Source: Corylus avellana (taxonomy: Eukaryota; Streptophyta; Magnoliopsida; Fagales; Betulaceae). Taken from it: a stretch of 64,000 nt of DNA. The notes below the pieces were generated by a model. That model saw nothing but the letters and a program-made list of their open reading frames with translations. It had not been told where the DNA came from and made no database searches. Shown in pieces: positions 56,301-64,000 of the stretch (within the stretch, counting starts at the first letter, position 1; each line of letters begins with the position of its first letter). The translations under genes and the position numbers were made by a program. The stretch covers positions 36,221,235-36,285,234 of the forward strand of contig NC_081544.1 in the NCBI RefSeq assembly GCF_901000735.1. Reading direction: 5' to 3'.

Positions 56301-57431
56301 AGAACCCTCTCAGGACCATACTTTTCCAAAAGCCCTTTGGATATCTATACAAAATTGGAGATTTAAGAGCTGATTATTAGACAAATATAAAGTCAACATC
56401 TGGTCTTCACAGGACATGCAAAGCTACGAATTCATCTTCAAATATTGAAGTCTAACCTTGTATGCACCTTGATATTCCCCAACCTGCACTCGAGAGATAA
56501 AACAGGAGCATAAAAAGAAAGGAAAAAGATAAAATCCAGGAAATACTAATTTCTTTCTACTTGTCCTCACCTCTTCACCCATCAAAAATACTTTAGGATC
56601 AGCAGACATTTCCTCATCAAGTGCAGAGTTTAGAGCGTCTCTCACCATCATCTGTCAATAATTATCATTTCAAAAGAAAAATTCAGTGTGTTGTGAAGAA
56701 GAACCAACATGAAGGAGAAGAGACAACTTCTCATATTATAACATCCAATAGAAAAAGACTAACCCTTTCAACTAAACCTCCACACCTCACCACTGGGGTG
56801 AAAACAATTATAATTCAGGCAGGAAAAAAAAAAGGGGGTTTTCGGGTTCCTTAGCTGATGCCCAAATCTCCATACATACATACTCGTGAGATCGAATTCT
56901 TACAAAAATTATTTAGAAAGTATAAATTTTTTCTACGATGTCCTCACCCCAACAAAAAATCAGCTTCCTCATAGTCGATTTTCAAATATTTAGAAAAACA
57001 AAGTGACAAACTTGAACGCCGTGAAGAAAATAACTTGCACGCATCGAACAATTGAGACAGATTTACGCTTCACATATAAGCTCAGCACGTGAAGAAAACA
57101 TTTGAAAAAAAAAAAAAAAAAAACGCCAATCCATTTGAAATGCAACGAGCAGCACAGAAATTTATAAAAAAGCCACTGCCATTACCTCTTTTGCTGCTGA
57201 TGAGTAACTCCTCAACGCCGACGCAGCAGAGCGAGTCCTCTGTAAGGACTGTCCCAAAATCTGCGCAAACCGAAATTAACAACTAAGCTAATCAACCTAA
57301 TCAGAAACCATTAAAATTAAAACGAAAATGTGAACCTAACATTTACAAAATACAAAACCAACAGATAATCTTGTCGGATGTACCATAAGAGAAGACCCAG
57401 CACCGACCTTTTGCCTCAAAGTCCCCAACAT
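53356..57431 (-). CDS. PDB1: Pyruvate dehydrogenase E1 component subunit beta, mitochondrial
   Basis: Fourteen exons on the minus strand: 57431-57384, 57260-57186, 56651-56571, 56483-56457, 56344-56282, 56011-55925, 55457-55332, 55187-55054, 54961-54889, 54780-54715, 54042-54004, 53925-53801, 53713-53599, 53424-53356, giving 375 residues (Arabidopsis E1-beta is about 363). It pairs with E1-alpha in the matrix enzyme that decarboxylates pyruvate with thiamine diphosphate. The N-terminus is an Arg/Ser/Ala-rich transit peptide (..[20 protein letters not shown]). The mature protein starts [15 protein letters not shown] and includes [58 protein letters not shown] and [15 protein letters not shown], all family hallmarks. 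No defect is seen. Confidence 0.96.
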
Positions 57432-58081
57432 CTTTCTCTCTTCCACTCAGTCTCTCTAATCAAACAAAAAATCGAAAATACAATGAGATTATCAGCGATT
57501 CATATCAAATCGATACACATAGATGAAAGACTTAAAGAGATCGATAAATAATAATAATAATAATAATAATAAAATTAAAAAAAAAAAAAACCCTAAACTT
57601 TGTCGCAAATCGTATAAGAGCGATTCAAGATTCGGGAATAAAATCAGATGACGGAGATTTAGGGAAATACGGACCTCGGAATAGGATAGTAGTGGTATCC
57701 AATCGGAGACGAAGGAGATGTAGAAAAAGAAAATGGACGTGAAATGAGCCGATTTCGATTTTCACTGTCCTATATTATATTTTTTTTTTTTTTCTCTTCC
57801 TATTTTATTTCTTTTCTATTATTTTTTGGAGTGGAACCATTAGTACTGCGGCGAGTGGGGAATATTATGCTGTGGCAGCGTCAGTCGTACGCCCAGCCGT
57901 CAGCTTGTGGTGAGGTTTTGTTAAATTTTACATGTCAAATATTTAATAGAAAAGTAGCTTAGAAAAATATATATATATATATTTGTTTCGATAGAAAAGT
58001 AAAGAAAACTTAGGAGCACCCACATATAGTTCAACAAAATATAATAAAAAAAAATACTTAACATTCAGCTAATCAAAATGG
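57432..58081. other. PDH promoter and spacer
   Basis: It contains the presumed 5' UTR and promoter of the E1-beta gene, and (AT)n near 57967. Nothing else is supported. Confidence 0.45.
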
Positions 58082-58319
58082 CTAAGAGTCTATTTGAGAT
58101 TGCGTTTGAGAAATAGAACTTTTAAGTAAAAAAAAACTTTCGGACAAAAGCTTTATTCTTAAGTTTTTGTCAAAAATATTTTTAGCTATTTTTAGGTTTT
58201 TTGACCTTTAAAATCACTTTTAAATTTATTTATTAAACTAGTATTTTTTTTAAATAAATTTTTTGAGTGTTAAAAATACTTTTTAAACCTTTTAAACACA
58301 ATAACAAATAGACTCTAAG
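58082..58319. mobile_element. MITE related to the one at 1274
   Basis: It starts CTAAGAGTCTATTTGAGATT and ends with the inverse (CAAATAGACTCTAAG). The inside is A/T-rich with a TTTTT/AAAAA fold. The target duplication is unclear. Confidence 0.55.
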
Positions 58320-59676
58320 AATTTCATCACCATAGCTCAACAACTTACTCTTAATAATAATAATAAGAATAACAAAAAAAGTGGATTTTTTTTTTTTTTG
58401 AAGATAGAAAAAATAGATAAATAAAAAATAAATAACTAAATTATTGAGTCATATATTAAATATTTGTTGAGCTGAGTCATGAATGCAGTCTGCCGAGTCG
58501 CTATTTTTATTTATCAATAGGGGATTTTTTTTTCGTTTTTTCCCTAAATTGCGAAAAGTAATACTTCATCGCCGCATGGCGCATAGGGACATCTCCGCCA
58601 TTGTGTAGAAGCATTAGGGTTATAATTGGCAGAGAGGTTGTGGTTCGCGGTCAAACGGAGGAAACGAAAGTCTGAAGTGATGGTTCTAGACTTCTAGCGT
58701 TCAGAAGGAGAAGCCAATTGGGTTTCATCATCATGTACTTGCAAAAGAGAAGTAACAACCTTTACCTACCTTTTTTTAAATTAATTACAAAACAAAACAA
58801 ACTAGCAAACACCCGAGTGACGAAATAAACCAGTAAATTTAATTAAAAAATATTCTTCAGGATTAACCGCTAAATCATCGACCTTTATTTCACGAGGTTA
58901 TTTATAATGTTCTTATAGATTTTGATGAAAAATATCACACACCCTTCTACTCTCAGTGCATATTCTTTGATAAAAATTATTATTAAATTCTGTATTAATC
59001 ACTATTGAGTTTTTGATACCATAGTAATTTTTAGTGCCATGTCAATATGTGTTTAGGATTATCAATTTTGATTGGTATTATAATTTGAGATTTATTAATA
59101 TTTATCCTATCATCTAATTATAACTAAAATTAAAGAATGACCAAATTACATTCTTTTTCCCCTTTTAAGTTACACTTACATTTTTAAATTATGCGTCACT
59201 GCAACTCGTATCTATAAACTATCAAAATGTTTCAAATTACCCTTTAATCAAGCTGAAGTCTTATTTTGAATGAAAAAATCCTCATATATTTTGAAGTTAC
59301 TAATTTACTATCGGTTTGAAAACACATAATATTATGCAAATGTGGTAGATACAGGATATGGTTGGACGATCATTCCTATAGCAAGGGTGGAAATGGCCAC
59401 CTCTATCTATTGTGAAAGAGAATGATAGAATGTAAAGAGCTTCACAAATAAAAGATAAAATACTCTTAATTTTGGGATTAATTTAAATGATATATAGAAT
59501 ATTACAAATTAGTTTAAATCATGCCTTTAAATTACAAATATTTTTATATTAAACCCTAATTAATCCTTTTTTCTTTTTTTTTTTCAATTAAAGAGAGACG
59601 GAGAATAAAAAACATGGTGGGCGAGCACGGGGCAGCGACGCAACGTGCTGCTTTGTATCCAACTACCACACCAGTA
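58320..59676. other. Intergenic, possible orphan 5' UTR-like piece
   Basis: 58560-58740 is less AT-rich and looks like a plant gene leader (GCATTAGGGTT), but no coding region follows. The remainder is AT-rich without recognisable features. Confidence 0.35.
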
Positions 59677-60107
59677 GAGATTTGGTGGAGGAAAAACCAC
59701 GTATCACTCCAACTTTTTCGGTTGTAGCACGAGCACGACATATATGCATACTGCCTCCAACTTCACCTAACCATTGTTTTCCTTGTTTGGTACGTATATT
59801 ATCATGCAGTAGTAGAAGCTGGCTTTGACTTTTGAATATCTTGTTCAAAATTTGAGAAAAATATAATCTTATTAACAAAAGCATATTCAATTGTGTAGCG
59901 TCTGCCTTTTACTAGTTGAGGTTTGCTACAATGCATTCCCCCATCCATCTCCTCCCTATATTTTTTCTTTAACATCTTGATTTAAAAAAAAAAAAAAAAA
60001 AAAAAATTAAGAGAGAGGAGGGGGGGGGGAGGGAGGAGAATTCACAATTCGAACTAATGACCTCTACTTCATTAAGTGTGATCCCAATCAATTGAGCTAC
60101 CTCTTGA
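59677..60107. repeat. Left arm of a 0.43-kb inverted repeat (ends in a SINE)
   Basis: It is the near-exact inverse of 60530-60949. The right end (about 60010-60107) is a SINE copy in minus orientation (AATTCGAACTAATGACCTCT). The shared ORF (75 codons in each arm, MNMLLLIRLYF..) resembles no protein I know and carries no independent evidence of coding. Confidence 0.88.
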
Positions 60108-60331
60108 GGACACTAGTATGTTATTGTATATATGCCTTTGGTTCACATGTATTTTGATTTTAAAACATAATTAAGGGTTGTTTGGGTTTTCAATTTTTTA
60201 AAATAGCAATTTTATATATATATAATTAGGTTGTCCATATTAATAACTCTAATTAATATTTGATTGTAAATCACTAAATCTAATGAGGTTGTCCATATTA
60301 ATAACTCTGATTTTGCTGTCCATATTAATAA

Positions 60332-61193
60332 AGGAAAATATATTATAAGTCCCTAAGTCAACGCGCCAAAATTAAAAACTCACTAGTTTTTTTTAAAAAA
60401 AAAAAAATTATTTCATGAGTCAATCGAAACTACAATAAACTCCATAGGGGTTTATTATAACAATATATTATAAGTCCCTAGGTTTTTTTAATTTAGTTTA
60501 TGCGGACACCCCATAGGAGTTTGGGGGGGTCAAGAGGGAGCTCAATTGACTAGGATCACGCCTAATGAAGTAGAGGCCATTAGTTCGAATTGTGGATTCT
60601 CCCCACCATCTCCTCTCTCTTAATTTTTTTTTTTTTTTTTTTAAATCAAGATGTTAAAGAGAAAAGATAGGGAGGAGATGGATTGGGGAATGCATTGTAG
60701 CAAACCTCAACTAGTAAAAGGCAGACGCTACACAATTGAATATGCTTTTGTTAATAAGATTATATTTTTCTCAAATTTTGAACAAGATATTCAAAAGTCA
60801 AAGCCAGCTTCTACTACTGCATGATAATATACGTACCAAACAAGGAAAACAATGGTTAGGTGAAGTTGGAGGCGGTATGTATATATGTCGTGCTCGTGCT
60901 ACAACCGAAAAGGTTGGAGTGATACGTGGTTTTTCCTCCACCAAATCTCCACCCTTCAATTTTTTTTTTTGTTTTAGATTTAATTTTTTAAATTAAATTA
61001 ATAAAAAATAAATATTTTAATTAGTTAAAACGAAGAGTTTTGAGTGGCCCTAACGACTGTTAAAAAATTTTGATGATAGGAAGTTTATTGTAGTTTCGAT
61101 TGACACAGGGAGTAAATTTTTGAAAAAAAAAAAAAAAACTAGGGAGTTTTTAATTTTGGCGCGTTGACTTAGGGACTTATAATATATTTTCCC
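60332..61193. mobile_element. Mutator-like element carrying an inverted copy of its neighbour
   Basis: Terminal inverted repeats of about 120 bp (60332-60449 and about 61073-61193; AGGAAAATATATTATAAGTC at the left, its inverse with one change at the right) are flanked by a perfect 9-bp duplication TATTAATAA (60323-60331 and 61194-61202), as expected of Mutator-type elements. Between them lies 60530-60949, an inverted copy of 59677-60107. No transposase is present. This is the architecture of a Pack-MULE-like non-autonomous element that has captured nearby DNA. The TATTAATAA motif also recurs locally, so the duplication could be partly chance. Confidence 0.78.
60530..60949. repeat. Right arm of the inverted repeat, inside the Mutator-like element
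   Basis: The inverse of 59677-60107, with few substitutions and short indels, mainly in the A/T and G runs. It begins with a SINE in plus orientation (60530-60640). Confidence 0.88.
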
Positions 61194-61202
61194 TATTAAT
61201 AA

Positions 61203-62130
61203 CTCTAATTTAAATTAGGCGGTCCATATTAATAAATTAGGATCCTTCTCTTTGATTGTAATGTTTGCAATTTTATATTTTTCTTAAGGGAAAAGTTCAC
61301 ATATCCCTCTCAAATTACCACATAATTGACAATGTTCCACAAACTATCAAAACATTGTTAATGTCCCCCCAACTATCTAAAACTGAAAAAAAAAATAATA
61401 AAATCAAATCAAAGGAGCCACCAAATTAAAAAAAAAATATATATATATAAGAAAAAATTAAAAAAATTCGGTTTCTTTATATATATATATATATATTGAA
61501 AATTTTCGTTTTTATTTTTATTTTATTTTTTTAATCCTGTTTAACAAAAAAAACTTTTCGTTTTAACAAAAAATTTTCATTTAAAAAAAAAATTAAAAAA
61601 AACAATGGGAAAATCTACGATGAAATAAATAGTAAGTTATCTTTTATATATATATATATATATATAATAAATAGTAAGTTACTACTTACTGCTGTGGTAT
61701 GGCTCCCAAAACTTAGTATCAAAAATGGGTGTAGAAACTTGAGAATATGGGTGTAGAAACCAAAATCAGAAACAAAAAAAAAAACAAAAAACAAAAAAAA
61801 AAATTATAATTGGTGCTGAAAAAAACCATTAATTATTTTTCGGATTTTGGTTTGACTTTGGGGCATTTTTGAAATTCGTTAAAATACATGAGGGCAATTT
61901 TGAATTTTTTTTTTTAAAAAAATACACGTATCTCGCATATGACCAATTTTTAGTCAAATTGGAAGGAAATAGTTAATGAATTGGCTACATTGAAAATTTT
62001 TGAAACTTTAATGAGGTGTATTGCAATTTTTGAAACATTGAAAGTTAAATTTATAATGCCCTGAAACTTTAGAGGATAGAGTGTAATTTTCACTATATTT
62101 TTGTTATCTTATAAATGAAATAGGTAGAGT
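61203..62130. other. AT-rich intergenic, no gene
   Basis: Several A-runs and TA microsatellites (61439-61449, 61479-61496, 61648-61664). Nothing is recognised. Confidence 0.5.
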
Positions 62131-62757
62131 ACTCATTTGGGTTGAAACATCGTCCTCTCCAATTAAAGATGGTCACACGGTAAGTTTTGATGTTGCCTTT
62201 GATGAAAGCACAAACTTTGCTAGCATTTGTGTGGTTATTCGAAGAGGTTGTATCCCGATACTTTTCATTAGTTATAAAATTACTAATCCAACTTTTTAAA
62301 ATTATTTTTTCATTAGTTTTGGCTCGAGAATTTTGGAAGCGACTAATTAAGTTTATAGTTATACATTGTCGCGGGCCAAATGAAATCTACGATGAAATAA
62401 TAATAAGTTACTAATTTACATTCTTTATGAAAATTTTATCAATTCTTTGCAAGTCTAACAAACTTAGGATGATGCAATACGTGTACTTTATAATCTGAAT
62501 AGAAAGCTGATGACCGATGTTTTTAAGATGTAAGTCAATTTAATCCATATATTTCCATAATTGATATTGTTGTTGTTGTTGGCAATTTTGTATTATCTAA
62601 ATCATATCTTTTGCATTGTTTATCAGGTTTATTAAAGACCTGCAGCATTTTGATCTTTTAAAGGAACTCGTTGAACAATGGTTTGAAAATCTATCTCTAC
62701 TTATAATAGCAGATATTTTGAATGATGCCTATACTTCAGCACTTATCCTAATGATTT
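62131..62757 (+). other. Possible remnant of a retroelement or gene
   Basis: The frame from 62131 reads ..SFDVAFDESTNFASICVVI, then RRG.., resembling the start of RNase H-like domains in plant LINEs (NFDVAF..A.VVIR). It is interrupted by stops. A later piece (from about 62627) reads FIKDLQHFDLLKELVEQWF without a recognised family. Weak evidence. Confidence 0.25.
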
Positions 62758-63261
62758 TTATGGTGTGAATTGTAAGTCCATGGCATCGAGATCCAAAGCA
62801 ACGGTATGACTCCCATACTTTTGTATTGAAACATCGTTGGACAAAGGATCTAACCCAAAGTAGTGTTTGAGGCTATCCTCTAATCTATAACGATCACAGG
62901 GAAATTCGGGAGTAGGAACCTCAGGGAGAGTGGAGACCTCTCCGGTGTCGGCACTAAAGATGTAAAATTGAGAGTCCCCGCGATGGCAGAGGTTGCGGAC
63001 TTGGGAAAGGTCCATATGGGTCAAACTTTTGAAAGGGATTGGGGGGAGCTTAATGGCAGGACCTAATAAGGTGTCGGTGTCACCCTTTTGTATTTTCGCC
63101 GAGTAAAAGTGGTGCTCCTCCTTCGATACACCATTCTCCATTCTCCTGGCAAAAAACAGGACTCGGCCGGTGCAAGATTCGGTGGAGAGGTGACGATGAC
63201 GTTTCAGAGAGTTGAAGGATTGGGAAAGGGAAACCCTTCTCACACAAAATAAGAGAGACAT
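62758..63261 (-). CDS. Degenerate F-box-associated-like protein
   Basis: A 167-codon minus-strand ORF starting at ATG 63261 (MSLLFCVRRVSLSQSFNSLK..). The frame is open further upstream to about 63375 but without an earlier ATG. The order of a basic RVS..FNSL segment, TGRVLFFAR, then DSQFYIFSADTGEVSTLPEV and YFGLDPLSND resembles plant F-box proteins with an F-box-associated domain (..NPSTG....LP......FGYDP.S..YKV). The F-box is poor, and the domain ends soon after FGLDPLSND, so it is probably a truncated or decayed member. F-box proteins select substrates for SCF ubiquitin ligases; this copy may not. Confidence 0.4.
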   Translation of the reverse strand: MSLLFCVRRVSLSQSFNSLKRHRHLSTESCTGRVLFFARRMENGVSKEEHHFYSAKIQKGDTDTLLGPAIKLPPIPFKSLTHMDLSQVRNLCHRGDSQFYIFSADTGEVSTLPEVPTPEFPCDRYRLEDSLKHYFGLDPLSNDVSIQKYGSHTVALDLDAMDLQFTP

Positions 63262-63375
63262 GAATTTGTCTTTGCCTTTGCCTGTGCTTGTGCCTGCGAA
63301 CTTCAAGTCTGCGTCTTCAAGCGGCGAGGAAGGGATGAGCGCCAACCAGTGAAAAGTGGGTTTCTCTCGAAGCAA

Positions 63376-63590
63376 ACGCAGGCCACCATTTAGTAGTATT
63401 TGGACTGGACTTTAACGGTCATTAAAGCCCAGTCCAAATAACAGCATAGGTGCTGACGTGCTGTAGCCTGTAGTTTTTTAACTACCGCACCTACGCCTCT
63501 GACAGATAGCAAGACAAGCTTAAGCGTCTGACATATTAAAAAAAAAAAAAAAAAAAAAGGATCGCTTTATTAGCCTAATCGCGTGCCTCT
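63376..63590. other. Short spacer between divergent transcription units
   Basis: An A-run at 63538-63558. It likely serves as a shared upstream region for the minus-strand ORF and the plus-strand gene at the edge. Confidence 0.35.
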
Positions 63591-63934
63591 CCTCCTCCTT
63601 CTAGCCTCAACCTCTGTTCAGCAGCCGCGCAGAGATTTCTCTCCGAACTGTCCTATTCTTCTTTCCACTGTACAGCCTCACTCCAACGGTTGCAGCGTCC
63701 GTTTGTGTTAATTGGTATGTCAAACTTCTTGTCTTCATACAACTCCTCGTGTTGTCGTTAATTTTTTTTTTCATTGGTCAGTTTGCTGTTGTTTTCGAGA
63801 TGTGCTACTCCTACAAGTTTATTGCAAAAGTAAAAAATAAATAAAAATTTCATAGGGGAGTAAAAAAATTTGAAATTGGTCAACAGTTATATGGTATTAA
63901 TTGCTTTGATGGTATTTGATTTTGTAGTTGCAAT

Positions 63935-64000
63935 ATGTGTCGATCCTCAACCAATTACGTAAGCTGTGCAAGCAGGGTTGTCTTTGTCCCTCTATTGTTT
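63935..64000 (+). CDS. Possible N-terminus of a gene cut by the window edge
   Basis: A leader-like region (about 63600-63715) is followed by a good donor (G|GTATGT at about 63715), an intron-like stretch and an acceptor TTTTGTAG near 63927. The next ATG (63935) is open to the end of the window: MCRSSTNYVSCASRVVFVP and on. Too short to identify. Confidence 0.3.
   Translation, partial: MCRSSTNYVSCASRVVFVPLLF

Noticed and set aside
59663..60996. Two conserved 75-86-codon ORFs (MNMLLLIRLYF..) as a duplicated gene
   Set aside because: They are the two arms of the inverted repeat, and similarity continues equally outside the ORFs. The protein has no recognisable family.

Overview
This is nuclear DNA from a flowering plant, a eudicot. 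The evidence is AT-rich intergenic DNA, many short GT-AG introns, plant-only gene families and plant transposon types (CACTA, MULE, TRIM, tRNA-derived SINEs, Ty3-type terminal-repeat elements). The GC-rich palindromic foldback near 10 kb resembles repeats I associate from memory with woody rosids such as Fagales; that is a weak inference. Exon models were built by eye from frame, splice sites and family knowledge, with no database search.

Layout. (1) 0.3-3.3 kb: a three-exon LITAF-domain gene (GILP type, +). (2) 3.3-13.9 kb: mostly MITE, foldback and SINE debris, but it holds a MIR169 precursor on the minus strand near 6.3-6.45 kb and a stray first exon of a ceramide glucosyltransferase-like gene (8.84-8.93 kb, -). 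(3) 14.1-17.3 kb: a CONSTANS-like gene (two B-boxes plus CCT, +) whose first exon carries a frameshift in this assembly. (4) 16.95-25.35 and 29.38-35.30 kb: a direct segmental duplication. Each copy holds the 3' part of the CONSTANS-like gene followed by a seven-exon gene for a small secreted leucine-rich-repeat protein. The first copy gained a 2.73-kb CACTA element; the second gained a SINE and holds only a broken CONSTANS-like tail. Between the copies lie a two-exon SnRK2 kinase pseudogene, a fragment of an LRR-gene intron, and a 2.07-kb non-autonomous LTR retrotransposon. (5) 38.6-40.8 kb: a full-length LRR1-type paralogue (+). (6) 43.1-49.84 kb: a ten-exon gene for a BAR-like, proline/serine-rich protein (-), with a TRIM element in intron 5. 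(7) 53.36-57.43 kb: a fourteen-exon mitochondrial pyruvate dehydrogenase E1-beta gene (-). (8) 57.4-63.4 kb: transposon-rich DNA, including a Mutator-like element that carries an inverted copy of its neighbouring sequence, then a degenerate F-box-associated-like ORF (-). A possible 5' end of a further + strand gene lies at the right edge.

The genes do not form a pathway. The one functional link I can see is speculative: miR169 targets NF-YA mRNAs, and CCT-domain proteins of the CONSTANS family work with NF-YB/NF-YC, so two parts of one regulatory module lie about 7.7 kb apart. I found no clearly new biological system. The most informative structures are the duplicated CONSTANS-like/LRR block, with element insertions that can be ordered in time, and the sequence-carrying Mutator-like element at 60.3-61.2 kb.
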